64,000 nucleotides of DNA. Origin: Paracoccaceae bacterium. Lineage in GTDB: Bacteria > Pseudomonadota > Alphaproteobacteria > Rhodobacterales > Rhodobacteraceae. Shown here in pieces: positions 43,771 to 52,768 of this stretch. The notes below the pieces were generated by a model that saw only the letters and a list, made by a program, of their open reading frames with translations, had not been told where the DNA came from and made no database searches. The first letter of the stretch is position 1. The number at the start of each line of letters is the position of its first letter. Where the stretch lies: positions 1 to 64,000 of the forward strand of contig JAIOJF010000043.1 in the NCBI GenBank assembly GCA_019911965.1, written 5' to 3'. The position numbers and the translations under genes are program-made.

Positions 43771-43812
43771 TTATTTCACTTAATTCTGTTATTTCACTTG
43801 TTATCACTCAAT
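43771..43812 (+). promoter_or_regulatory. Direct repeats upstream of the HTH-PIN module
   Basis: TTATTTCACTT occurs at 43771-43781 and 43789-43799, followed by the degenerate TTATCACTCAAT at 43801. The array lies in the 108-base gap before the antitoxin gene and is a plausible autoregulatory operator. Confidence 0.55.
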
Positions 43813-43851
43813 TCATGTGCATATAGACGAATAAGAAAAAGGAGAGTTCCA

Positions 43852-44316
43852 ATGGGAAATACCGCTGAAAAACTTGAACATGACAGCCTTATGGACCGGT
43901 TGCCGACCCGCGAGGAAATTGACAGTGCCGCTCATGCGGCCATCGCAATTGCTGTGGCGATGGAACTGGACGGTGGCCTCAAGGTTTCCGGTGAAAACGG
44001 GGATCCGGTCAAGATTGCCCCGGCCGTTGGCGAGCTTATCATCGAACTGCTCGGGCATGTCAGCAACGGTAACATGGTGACGCTTGTTCCGGTTGGAACC
44101 ATGCTGACCACGCAACAGGCGGCAGATATGCTGAACGTGTCGCGTCCCTATCTGACCGGTCTTCTGAAAAAGGGCGAAATCGCATTTAATGAAGTTGGAA
44201 AACACCGGCGCGTGCCGTTGAAAGCCCTGCTGGACTACAAGGAAAACAAGGCGCGACGTCAGGAAAAGGCTCTGCGCGAGATGTCCCGGCTTGGTCAGGA
44301 ATATGACCAAGCATGA
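43852..44316 (+). CDS. Excisionase-type HTH antitoxin
   Basis: The protein has 154 residues from the ATG at 43852 (AGGAGAGTTCCA upstream). The C-terminal half has a helix-turn-helix of the excisionase/MerR type (TTQQAADMLNVSRPYLTGLL, then GEIAFNEVGKHRRVPLKALL). The pattern of an N-terminal domain plus this HTH followed by an overlapping PIN gene is a known toxin-antitoxin layout. It probably represses its own promoter through the repeats at 43771-43812. Confidence 0.85.
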   Translation: MGNTAEKLEHDSLMDRLPTREEIDSAAHAAIAIAVAMELDGGLKVSGENGDPVKIAPAVGELIIELLGHVSNGNMVTLVPVGTMLTTQQAADMLNVSRPYLTGLLKKGEIAFNEVGKHRRVPLKALLDYKENKARRQEKALREMSRLGQEYDQA

Positions 44317-44891
44317 GTTTTGTCGCCAATCCGTTTGTCGTCATTCTTGATGCCAATGTCCTCTACCCGTTCAGGACGCGCGATGTTCTGTTCAGCTTTG
44401 CACAAGCCGGGTTGTTCAGGGCACGCTTCACAGATGAGATCCTTGATGAATGGACTCGCAGCCTCATAGAAAATAGACCACAGTTTGAAGCCAGCGTTCG
44501 CCAGCAAGAGGCCGCTATCCGTGACGTGTTCGATGAATGCCTGGTCACTGGACATGCACCGCTGATCCCAGGCCTGCTCCTTCCGGACGAGGATGATCGT
44601 CATGTGCTTGCAGCTGCCATCAAATGCTCAGCCCAGATTATCGTGACAGAAAACCATAAGGATTTCCCGGCGGATAGACTTGAGGAATATGGCGTTGAAA
44701 CGCTTGGCGCTGACGAATTTCTGGCCAACACCTATGATCTGTTCCCTAAGGATGGTGCGCGCGTGCTGAAAGAGGTCAGGCTCCGCTACGACAACCCGCC
44801 TTTCACCCGGTCAGAATTCCTGATGGACCTGATCAAAAGTGGCCTGCCGAAGCTTGCGGCATTGGCTCGGGTGGATATTGAATACCTGTAG
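44313..44891 (+). CDS. PIN-domain toxin-like protein
   Basis: This 192-residue protein carries PIN acidic residues in FVVILDANVLYPFRTRD, TDEILDEWTRSL, LPDEDDRHVLAAAIKC and IIVTENHKDF. It is longer than VapC and has an extra helical C-terminus (RSEFLMDLIKSGLPKLAALA), matching the PIN family paired with excisionase-type antitoxins. The ATGA overlap with the antitoxin gene supports the pairing. Confidence 0.87.
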   Translation: MSFVANPFVVILDANVLYPFRTRDVLFSFAQAGLFRARFTDEILDEWTRSLIENRPQFEASVRQQEAAIRDVFDECLVTGHAPLIPGLLLPDEDDRHVLAAAIKCSAQIIVTENHKDFPADRLEEYGVETLGADEFLANTYDLFPKDGARVLKEVRLRYDNPPFTRSEFLMDLIKSGLPKLAALARVDIEYL

Positions 44892-45229
44892 GTTTGTTCC
44901 AACAAACGGCCGTGAAAAGAAGGGCCTGGTATATTGTGTTCTGGAAATATGGAGACATTTTTCTTTTGAAGGCGTCGGCATCGCGCGAAAGTCAACTAAA
45001 CGGGGGGACGCGCGATGCCAATCGCGTCTGCTCCACTGAAGCAAATTTAGTATGCGCGTTATAGGAGACCCCGCAATCCAAATATAAAGTGGAAACTTAC
45101 TGTTATCATATTGGAAACAAGCTAAAAAAGCCCCGCGCTATTGAGCTGCGGGACAGTTGCTTGAGGTGAGGTAGCCCAATTTGCAGGCTGCGTTACAGGT
45201 CAAATTACTACAGAAGCCACGCATCGCGA
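44892..45229. other. Intergenic region between PIN gene and phage-gene relic
   Basis: No gene is supported. GACGCG and CGCGTC (about 45006-45027) form a hairpin on the plus strand a little after the PIN gene. The region also holds the minus-strand terminator at 45124-45152. Confidence 0.5.
45124..45152 (-). terminator. Probable terminator for the bluB transcript
   Basis: On the minus strand CCCGC (45152-45148) and GCGGG (45136-45132) form a stem with an 11-nt loop, followed by GCTTTTTTAGC. It lies downstream of bluB and the phage-gene relic. The stem is short, so the call is moderate. Confidence 0.55.
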
Positions 45230-45415
45230 AATGCTTTCTTGATCCCATTCGCCCGGGATCAACAGCGTCAAACTTCAGCCCTTGCCAGCGACCTCGATTG
45301 GAATGGTCAGCCAGAAACCGGTTTTCGTGCAAATGAGCAAGCCGATGTCATGAACGCCGATGATTTCCGGGGCCTGGGGCCAGATCAATGCCGCCGCTAC
45401 CGCAACTCCGGGACT
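45230..45415 (-). pseudogene. Decayed duplicate of the DUF6441 phage gene
   Basis: The minus strand encodes ALIWPQAPEIIGVHDIGLL, then ICTKTGFWLTIPIEVAGKG, a stop, and then IPGEWDQE. These match, in order, ALVWSQAPVIIGAHDTGPL, TGFYLAIPTEAAGKG and TPGEWEQ of the intact protein encoded at 47229-47861. Only the middle of the gene remains, with no start and an in-frame stop. It borders the bluB cargo on the side opposite the intact copy. Confidence 0.85.
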
Positions 45416-45499
45416 TCAGGCGTCTGAAGTAATCAAAGTTTTTCTGGAGTTGATTTGGTCGTAATCGCGGCGAGAACAGGAGAACCTGCGCCGCTGTCC

Positions 45500-46395
<896 letters not shown>

Positions 46396-46410
46396 GCGGA
46401 TATTGGGTCA

Positions 46411-46523
46411 CGGACGGACGCCAAAGACAAGTCCGAACTTCGTCCGGGGAACAACCTGGTAGCCAAGTGCCCACTGGCTTAACGCTGCACATCCGGTTAA
46501 TGCTCGGTCAGGGTGTCTTTGGC
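46411..46523. other. Nested inverted-repeat structure between the bluB riboswitch and a divergent gene
   Basis: A perfect 10-bp pair, GCCAAAGACA and TGTCTTTGGC (46420-46429 and 46514-46523), encloses AACCtGG/CCGGTT (46453-46459 and 46493-46498). That encloses AGCCAaGTG/CACTGGCT (46461-46469 and 46472-46479). CGGACG/CGTCCG adds a competing pair. Such nesting suggests a folded leader RNA or a protein-binding site. The strand is unknown. Confidence 0.6.
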
Positions 46524-46610
46524 CTGTCAGAAGCAAAGCGCTCGATTTTATAGAAAGTCGGTAAATTGGTCTGCCTCGAAAGTGAGGCCTCTGCCAAAGG
46601 GAAACTTCGC

Positions 46611-47189
46611 ATGCATGCACTGTTTTTCGAGGTGCGTCCCCATCCGGGCCATCTCGAACATTATTTCGAACATGTTGCCCGGTTGCGTCCGGTGCTCGCG
46701 CGCCATACCGGTCTCGCGTTTCTGGATCGCTATTCCTCGCTAAGCGAGGCCGATCTCCTGCTGTCGCACCAACTTTGGGAAAGTGAAGAAGCGATCAACG
46801 TCTGGCGCGGCGATGCCACACACCGCAAGTCACAGACGGCTGGTCGGCAAGTGCATTTCGCCGACTATCGTATCCGCGTGGGTGCGAGGGTTCTGCACTG
46901 GCGTGCCGACACGCCGGACGCGCGTGTCCCTTTGGCGGCGGCGTCGGCGTCGGACGCGCAGCATGTGCTGGCGCTTTACGGCACACAGCCGCTCATAGCG
47001 CCAGAATTCGCCGCATTCGAAAGCGTCAACCATAAGGAAAGGTTCATCGCTCTGGCCCCGGCAGATGGATTTGCTGCGGCCGAAGCGGTGCTGAATATGC
47101 AGATTGGCGCGCCAGGGTTGGAAGAAGCCGCAATTTACAGCATCCGCCGGGATTACGGCCAGTTCGATCGGGCGCAGGCGCCGGAATAA
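46611..47189 (+). CDS. Possible antibiotic-biosynthesis-monooxygenase-fold protein
   Basis: The protein has 192 residues from the ATG at 46611. The N-terminal 95 residues (MHALFFEVRPHPGHLEHYFE, LAFLDRYSSLSEADLLLSHQ, LWESEEAINVWRGDATHRKS) fit the dimeric alpha/beta-barrel ABM fold. The C-terminal half may be a second copy of the same fold. ABM proteins include heme-degrading enzymes and quinol monooxygenases. It is divergent from bluB and lies inside the same cargo block, so a cofactor-related role is possible but unproven. Confidence 0.7.
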   Translation: MHALFFEVRPHPGHLEHYFEHVARLRPVLARHTGLAFLDRYSSLSEADLLLSHQLWESEEAINVWRGDATHRKSQTAGRQVHFADYRIRVGARVLHWRADTPDARVPLAAASASDAQHVLALYGTQPLIAPEFAAFESVNHKERFIALAPADGFAAAEAVLNMQIGAPGLEEAAIYSIRRDYGQFDRAQAPE

Positions 47190-47228
47190 CTGCATCAAGA
47201 ACAACCGGGTTGTTAAACCCTTTGACCA

Positions 47229-47861
47229 TTATCTGTCGTGTCCCTCCACCCAACCCGCAACAATCAACCCCGGCACAGACGCCGCAACCCTTTCTGCATC
47301 CCGTGCCAGATCAAGCCGCTTGCGCAACTTTACCTGCGGCACCAGCAGGAAGATCGGCACCGTCGCCAAACCTCGGCCAGTTTTGGACCTTGATGCGGCT
47401 GCCTGGCTGCGACTGTTCAGCCGCGCTTCGGCCACCAGCAGGCTGGGCCCGCGACGGCGATAAACAAAGCGCAGGCGCAGACCGCGCCGCTGCTCCCATT
47501 CCCCCGGGGTCAACCGCGCGCCGCCTCTGCCCTTGCCAGCAGCCTCAGTTGGAATGGCGAGATAGAAACCGGTCTTTGAGCGAATGAGCGGGCCGGTATC
47601 ATGGGCGCCGATGATCACCGGGGCCTGCGACCAGACCAATGCCGCCGCATTCAGACTGTCACCGGATTTGGGATAGGTCTGGCTGCGGATCGTGTTGCCA
47701 AGACGTCGCCCCAAGCCAGCCCCGGTGATCTGTCCGCGCCAGGCGGTCTTGAGACCGGCTCCGGCCTCGCGCATCGCTGAGGTGACTGCGCGCTCCCCGG
47801 CCTTGATTTCAGCGGCCATCATCGCGACGATATCCGGATCAATGTCGAGTTTGAGCTTCAC
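47229..47861 (-). CDS. DUF6441 phage tail/head-tail protein
   Basis: This 210-residue basic protein begins MKLKLDIDPDIVAMMAAEIK and contains AMREAGAGLKTAWRGQITGA and GLGRRLGNTIRSQTYPKSGD. It matches the DUF6441 family of Rhodobacterales phages, in the position of tail-completion proteins between the joiner and tail-terminator genes. A decayed partial duplicate lies at 45230-45415. It overlaps the joiner gene by 4 bases. Confidence 0.85.
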   Translation of the reverse strand: MKLKLDIDPDIVAMMAAEIKAGERAVTSAMREAGAGLKTAWRGQITGAGLGRRLGNTIRSQTYPKSGDSLNAAALVWSQAPVIIGAHDTGPLIRSKTGFYLAIPTEAAGKGRGGARLTPGEWEQRRGLRLRFVYRRRGPSLLVAEARLNSRSQAAASRSKTGRGLATVPIFLLVPQVKLRKRLDLARDAERVAASVPGLIVAGWVEGHDR

Positions 47862-48169
47862 GCCGGGGCGGCCTCGATGGTCCAGATCAGCCGGTCGCGA
47901 TCGCGCACCGGCTCACCCTGTATGAGGAAGGTTTCATCTTCAAGGATGATCTGCTCCTCGGGTCGGGGCCAGGCAAGCTCAGAGACACGTACATCCATCC
48001 GCATTGTGGCCGACAGAATTCGCGCGGCACCAAAGCTCGACACCTCATCAGGTCGGCGCTGGATCACCCGGATCCGGGTAAAGAGCCCCTCGCTGTCGCG
48101 ATGCCAGGCCTCGAGGCTGAGGTTCGGATCGGTGAACATCAGATCAATCGCCGCAGAAAACGCCGTCAT
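47858..48169 (-). CDS. Head-tail joining protein
   Basis: This 103-residue protein (MTAFSAAIDLMFTDPNLSLE, FTRIRVIQRRPDEVSSFGAA, PRPEEQIILEDETFLIQGEP) resembles gpFII-type or head-tail adaptor proteins by size, beta content and position right after the capsid gene. Sequence identity to a named family is not certain. Confidence 0.75.
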   Translation of the reverse strand: MTAFSAAIDLMFTDPNLSLEAWHRDSEGLFTRIRVIQRRPDEVSSFGAARILSATMRMDVRVSELAWPRPEEQIILEDETFLIQGEPVRDRDRLIWTIEAAPA

Positions 48170-48181
48170 CCTGAGACCGCG

Positions 48182-49204
48182 TCAGTTTGAGCTATGCAGC
48201 CGAATGGCGAGACGCGGCCGCTTGTTGACCGGCAGGACTGAGGCCTCGGTCATCAGATCAATCCAGCGGCCCTTTTCATCAAGATGCTGACGGGCATAAA
48301 GCGGCAGCCCGACCGTATTGGCGGCCTCCAGCAGATTGGCGGGCCCGCCATAGGTGGTAAAAGTGTCAAATGTGCCCAGAGGAAAGGCAATACCTTCCCC
48401 TGCCGGGATCAGCCGCTCCGAGCTGCCGTTTGATAAGGTGACGCTGCCGTTATATTCCTCAAACAGGATACCGGCGAAGGGAAAGTTGCGCCGCATGTCG
48501 TCGCGCAGCGGCTGACCGCCAGTGGCCGAGTAGAACTTGTAAGCATCCTCTGTCTTGGGATGGGCAATCAGTTTGTCAAAGAACTCGGAACTGACCAAAG
48601 CGCGCGCACTGGTCATGGTTTCCCCGAGCAGGTTGTCCTCAATGCCGCGCAACACGGTGCGCACCTTGCTCTGCACATTGGTGCCGGCCGTGCCAAAGAC
48701 AAAGTCGACCGAGATCTGCTGAAGACCAAACTCGGTGAAGTAGTTGTAAAGCGTGGTGCCAGCGCCATCCTTCACAATGCCGCGCAGGGCGTTCATCTCC
48801 ATATATTCCCGGGTCTGGGCATGCTTGCGCCGCATCAGGGTCAGCTTGCGGTTCATCACCGACACCAGCGGATCGGCGGCGTCCGAGACCCCGATGGCCG
48901 GCATGCCCTGAATATCGGCGGGCAGGATGACATCATCATGCGGGATCCAGGGCAGGGCGAAGGAGCGCATCGAGCGGCCCTCGCGGGTGCCGACAGTTGC
49001 CGGTGCGCCAAGCGGCACTGACGGCAGCAGGCTGAGAATGCCCTCAAACTGCTCAATCACGATGCTGCGCTGTGTGACGCCTTCAAAGCGAAAGAGGCCG
49101 ATCTGGCCGAGACGGGTATAAAGATTGGGCAGGATATTGATGGCTTGCGTCATTTCAGCAAGCGAATAGCCGCCCGCGTCAAACGGGTTGCGAATGAGGG
49201 TCAT
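48182..49204 (-). CDS. Major capsid protein (lambda gpE type)
   Basis: The protein has 340 residues from the ATG at 49204 (GGAGGTCTCC upstream). Hallmarks of the lambda E family are FDAGGYSLAEMTQAINILPN, YTRLGQIGLFRFEGVTQRSI, MRRKHAQTREYMEMNALRGI and GILFEEYNGSVTLSNGSSER. It forms the icosahedral shell with the decoration protein encoded upstream. Confidence 0.95.
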   Translation of the reverse strand: MTLIRNPFDAGGYSLAEMTQAINILPNLYTRLGQIGLFRFEGVTQRSIVIEQFEGILSLLPSVPLGAPATVGTREGRSMRSFALPWIPHDDVILPADIQGMPAIGVSDAADPLVSVMNRKLTLMRRKHAQTREYMEMNALRGIVKDGAGTTLYNYFTEFGLQQISVDFVFGTAGTNVQSKVRTVLRGIEDNLLGETMTSARALVSSEFFDKLIAHPKTEDAYKFYSATGGQPLRDDMRRNFPFAGILFEEYNGSVTLSNGSSERLIPAGEGIAFPLGTFDTFTTYGGPANLLEAANTVGLPLYARQHLDEKGRWIDLMTEASVLPVNKRPRLAIRLHSSN

Positions 49205-49250
49205 GGAGACCTCCTGGTCATGGAATGTTGAGGGTTGCGGCGCGATCAGA

Positions 49251-49631
49251 TCAGGCGCTGTCGCGCGAGAGGATGCCGATCGCGGCCAGCTGGCTGAGCT
49301 TGGCGGTAATCTTGGTGCTGTCATCGACCGTGGCGTCATAAGCAAGGCCTGCGCGCGAAACGATTGCGGGCCCCCGGGCGAGCACGATGCCAATGGCGTC
49401 TGCCAGTGTCGTGTCAACCGGATAGAGCAAAACGGCGGCAGCGATTTCAGCGCCATCGGTGCCACCATCGCTGGCAAGGGTGTATTTGCCGTTCACGCTA
49501 ATGCGCCCGAGGACAGAGCCGACGGGATAGGCCAAGCCGGCCAACAAGGTGATGGTGTCGCGGGTATAGTTCGGGTTGACCTCGTATTTGAGGACATCGC
49601 CCATGCCGGGCGGTTGCGTGAGGACAGTCAT
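49251..49631 (-). CDS. Head decoration protein (lambda gpD type)
   Basis: This 126-residue protein has the gpD features VNPNYTRDTITLLAGLAYPV, GSVLGRISVNGKYTLASDGG and VLLYPVDTT. It would stabilise the expanded capsid. It lies between the protease/scaffold gene and the capsid gene, as in lambda. Confidence 0.93.
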   Translation of the reverse strand: MTVLTQPPGMGDVLKYEVNPNYTRDTITLLAGLAYPVGSVLGRISVNGKYTLASDGGTDGAEIAAAVLLYPVDTTLADAIGIVLARGPAIVSRAGLAYDATVDDSTKITAKLSQLAAIGILSRDSA

Positions 49632-49678
49632 GGATCAGGCTCCGTGGGTGGGGGTGGGTTTGGAATTTGGCGCGCCGC

Positions 49679-50080
49679 TCAGCGCGTCGCGTCGGCTGCG
49701 GCCTGTTTGGCGGCGGCAACAAGCGGGCTGTCCTTGGCGGCGGCGGCCGCAGGCGCGCTCGCCACGATTGAGGCGGCATCACTGCGCGCGGCCAGATCCT
49801 CGAGCACCTGTGCGCGCAGAGCTCCCGGTTTCAGGCCACGTTTCACCGCGTCGGCGGCATCGATCGCGACCCCCAGTCGCGCGGCTTGCGCGCAGACCTG
49901 TGCGACTTCTGCCGCTTCGGCGCGGATGGCATCGGCATCCGGTGCGGCGGGCGCATCCAGGCCGGATTGGTGCGACGGCGCGTCGGCAGCCGGGACGGAG
50001 GCCGGCATCTGTGGTGTGACCGTCTGCGGCGCGGCCGTTTCGGTGTCCGTTTCATCGGGCTGTTCGGGGGTTGCGTTCAT
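49679..50080 (-). CDS. Nested capsid scaffold protein (Nu3-like)
   Basis: An in-frame ATG at 50080 within the protease gene is preceded by AAAGGAAACCGCC and would give 133 residues. They start MNATPEQPDETDTETAAPQT and continue as an acidic helical protein. In lambda the scaffold Nu3 is made the same way from within gene C. Evidence here is the layout and ribosome-binding site only. Confidence 0.65.
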   Translation of the reverse strand: MNATPEQPDETDTETAAPQTVTPQMPASVPAADAPSHQSGLDAPAAPDADAIRAEAAEVAQVCAQAARLGVAIDAADAVKRGLKPGALRAQVLEDLAARSDAASIVASAPAAAAAKDSPLVAAAKQAAADATR

Positions 50081-51058
50081 GGCGGTTTCCTTTCGGGGTT
50101 TGGATAGAGGTGCGGTCGCTGTTCCGCGCAATGTCGGACCCGTGCTGCGCTGAATGGCGTCGGCGAAGGTTCGGAATGCGGTGCGGGGATCGGCCACCGC
50201 ATCGGCCAGACCAGCGGCAACCGCCGCCGCGCCACGCAACACCGCAGCTTCGGTATCGAGTGCTGCGTGCACGTCCAGCCGGTTGCCGCGCCCGGCGGCG
50301 ACGGTTTGGGCGAACAATGTCCGCAAACCTTCCAGCTCAACCTGCATCCGTGCTTGCACAGTGTCCGGCAGGGGCTCAAAGGGATTGGCATCGGTCTTAT
50401 GCGCCCCCGCATGCACCAGTGTTACGGTGACCCCTTTCTGCTCCAGCATGCCGCTCATTTCGGTGTGCAGGCTCACAACGCCAATGCTGCCAACAGCACC
50501 GGTGCGCGGCAGGATGATCCGGTCTGCCTGTGATGCCAGAACATAGCCAGCCGATAACGCATGTTCGGCAACAAAAGCCTGGATGGGCTTCACCTGCCGC
50601 GCGGCACGGATACGATCTGCCAGATCAAAGGCCCCGGCGACTTCCCCGCCAAAACTGTCGATCTCCAGCGCAATGGCGCGAACCTGAGGATCGGCCACTG
50701 CCGCATCGATCTGGGCTGCAATCCCTTCATACGAGGTCAGCCCCGAGGACTGGCCGATCCAGGCGCCGCGATGTACCAGGGTTCCGGCGATTTCAATCAC
50801 GACGATGCCGTCGATCAGCGCGTAGGGTTGGCTATCGCTGTCATTTTGGCGACTGACAATATCACCACCGATCAGCGAGGCGCGGGCAGGCCGAGCCGCA
50901 TGGGCCACGTCTGCCGCAGTCAGATCAGTGCCTTGAAAGGTGATGTCCTGTCCTGCGATGCGTGGCCCCAGCCCGGAGAGGAAAGCCAGCGCCTTGGACG
51001 GCTCCACCAATAAGGGCGTGTTGAATGCGCGCTGCGCGATACGGGCGTGGTACATCAT
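49679..51058 (-). CDS. S49-family head maturation protease with C-terminal scaffold region
   Basis: The protein has 459 residues. The N-terminal 310 residues form an SppA/S49 serine protease of lambda gpC type (IDGIVVIEIAGTLVHRG, RAIALEIDSFGGEVAGAFDL) with the nucleophile in EHALSAGYVLAS (Ser near 169). The last 130 residues are acidic, Pro- and Ala-rich and helical, as in a scaffold. A start with its own ribosome-binding site inside the gene gives that part separately. It overlaps the portal gene by 4 bases. Confidence 0.92.
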   Translation of the reverse strand: MMYHARIAQRAFNTPLLVEPSKALAFLSGLGPRIAGQDITFQGTDLTAADVAHAARPARASLIGGDIVSRQNDSDSQPYALIDGIVVIEIAGTLVHRGAWIGQSSGLTSYEGIAAQIDAAVADPQVRAIALEIDSFGGEVAGAFDLADRIRAARQVKPIQAFVAEHALSAGYVLASQADRIILPRTGAVGSIGVVSLHTEMSGMLEQKGVTVTLVHAGAHKTDANPFEPLPDTVQARMQVELEGLRTLFAQTVAAGRGNRLDVHAALDTEAAVLRGAAAVAAGLADAVADPRTAFRTFADAIQRSTGPTLRGTATAPLSKPRKETAMNATPEQPDETDTETAAPQTVTPQMPASVPAADAPSHQSGLDAPAAPDADAIRAEAAEVAQVCAQAARLGVAIDAADAVKRGLKPGALRAQVLEDLAARSDAASIVASAPAAAAAKDSPLVAAAKQAAADATR

Positions 51059-52551
51059 TTCGCGGCCTCGCCTTCAGACCTGCGTTGCGATGTTTCTTGC
51101 CCGGTGTCGTCTGTCTCCCCCTGAGTGTCAGTGCTCTGCGCACCGCCCTGACCCGGAGCCTGTGCAGGTGATCCCGGGCGGCGGAAATCCAGTCCCAGTA
51201 CCAATTCGCGTTTGCGCTCAGCTGCGATTTCGCGCTCGACCTGCTCGGCGTCATACCCCCGCTCGGACAGCGCCTGGGTGCGGGATTTTAATCCGGCCTC
51301 GATCTGCAGGATTTCGGCCGAGGCGTCCTTCATCGGATCAACCCAGTCCCATTTTGTCGGCAGCCACATGCAGGCCTGATACGGACGGCGTTTTGCGTCG
51401 TAGCCGGGCAATTCCAGCGCACCCGACAGAACCGCCATATCCATCCAGCGGCTCCAGACCACCCGGCACATCTGGTAAACCAGCACGCCATGCTGCCAGG
51501 CCGAGATGCGGCGGCGGAAATCCACCAGCGAGATGCGGGTGTTGGAAAAGTTGCCCTTCGCGGTATCGTTGGTCAGATACCCGTAGGGAATGCCAAGTGC
51601 GGCCGATATCTGCAGCAGGGTGCGGTATTGAAATGGCTCATAGGTGGAGCCGGAATCCGGTGTGGCCGGGGTCGAGACATCTTCGCCCGGATCAAGCCGC
51701 ACCACCTGACCCGGTTCCACTTCCAGATCCTCGTCTGTCGGTTCCAGCGCGGTTTCCGGGGCGGGCGAAGTGATGAACATCGCGAACATCGCCGCGGTCT
51801 TTTTGCGCTCGAGCTCTGCGTCGTCGTAAAGATCAAGCGTGAACAACTTCACGATGGCAGGAGCGAAACGCGACACACCGCGAAGCTGGCCAGCCTCGAC
51901 CGGATCAATGACATGGATGATGTCGGTTGCCGGAACCCGGACAGTTTCCCCCACCAGACCCGGGTCGGTCATGTCGCCCGGGTGGCGTCGCAGGAAATGA
52001 TAGGCCACGCGCCGCCCGATGCGATCAAATTCGATGCCTTGGCGGATCAATCCGGCGCCGGGCAGTTCGCGGTTCATTGTGAGGGGCAGCATCTCGGCGG
52101 GCAGCATTTGCAGCTGCAAAGGGACGCTCAGACCATCTTTTGCGGCCCGGGGTCGGATGCGCAGAAACACCTCGCCTGCCAAAAATACCTCGCGCACCGC
52201 CCGGCGCTGCAGCCCGTAAAAATCGGTCAGACCTTCGGCGTCGGCCTCGTCGGTCCAGGTCAGCCAAAGGCTCTGCAGCTCTTCCTTCAAAGCGGCATCG
52301 GTAATTGACGATGAGGGCTTGATGCCGTCACCCACTACGTTGCTGGCAAAAGCCTCAACCGCATTGGCGGCGTAGCCATTGTTGCGGACCAGCCAGCGGG
52401 CCCGGGCGGTGATGGTCTCGCCTGCGCCTGCAATCAACGTGTTCACATGGGCGCGCGAGGCGCGAAACCCCCGCAGACGACGGTGCATCTGAGCGGCATC
52501 AAAGCCACCGATGACTGCGCCCAGCCGTTGACGGAACCCTTCCAATACCAT
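51055..52551 (-). CDS. Portal protein (lambda family)
   Basis: The 498-residue protein has lambda gpB-family motifs AGAGETITARARWLVRNNGY, ANAVEAFASNVVGDGIKPSS, AGQLRGVSRFAPAIVKLFTL and LLQISAALGIPYGYLTNDTA with KGNFSNTRISLVDFRRRI. It forms the dodecameric DNA entry channel. The C-terminus is charged and disordered. Confidence 0.95.
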   Translation of the reverse strand: MVLEGFRQRLGAVIGGFDAAQMHRRLRGFRASRAHVNTLIAGAGETITARARWLVRNNGYAANAVEAFASNVVGDGIKPSSSITDAALKEELQSLWLTWTDEADAEGLTDFYGLQRRAVREVFLAGEVFLRIRPRAAKDGLSVPLQLQMLPAEMLPLTMNRELPGAGLIRQGIEFDRIGRRVAYHFLRRHPGDMTDPGLVGETVRVPATDIIHVIDPVEAGQLRGVSRFAPAIVKLFTLDLYDDAELERKKTAAMFAMFITSPAPETALEPTDEDLEVEPGQVVRLDPGEDVSTPATPDSGSTYEPFQYRTLLQISAALGIPYGYLTNDTAKGNFSNTRISLVDFRRRISAWQHGVLVYQMCRVVWSRWMDMAVLSGALELPGYDAKRRPYQACMWLPTKWDWVDPMKDASAEILQIEAGLKSRTQALSERGYDAEQVEREIAAERKRELVLGLDFRRPGSPAQAPGQGGAQSTDTQGETDDTGQETSQRRSEGEAAK

Positions 52552-52554
52552 CGT

Positions 52555-52767
52555 TCAGAGACCTTTGGTGGCCACGGTGCCCCAGCGCCGCCGCCGGGAC
52601 GTGCCAGCGGCCGTGGCAATCCGGCTTTCAAGATCGGTGACGGCGGTGGCCATTTCGGCGTCCGAGCCATAGGTGATGGTGCGCCCGTCATAACTGACCG
52701 AGCGCACGCCTGCGTAACGCGCCTCCTGCAACGCCGTCAGAAGTGTGCGCATTCTGTCGAGTTCCAT
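52555..52767 (-). CDS. gpW-like head-tail joining protein
   Basis: This 70-residue protein (MELDRMRTLLTALQEARYAG, VRSVSYDGRTITYGSDAEMA) matches the gpW fold pattern of helix, beta-hairpin, helix, including the SVSYDGRTITY hairpin. It sits between terminase and portal as in lambda. Confidence 0.85.
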   Translation of the reverse strand: MELDRMRTLLTALQEARYAGVRSVSYDGRTITYGSDAEMATAVTDLESRIATAAGTSRRRRWGTVATKGL

Positions 52768-52768
52768 C

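Noticed and set aside
43771-43812. CRISPR-like repeats
   Set aside because: The repeats are only 11 bp with short irregular spacing and no further units. An operator explains them better.
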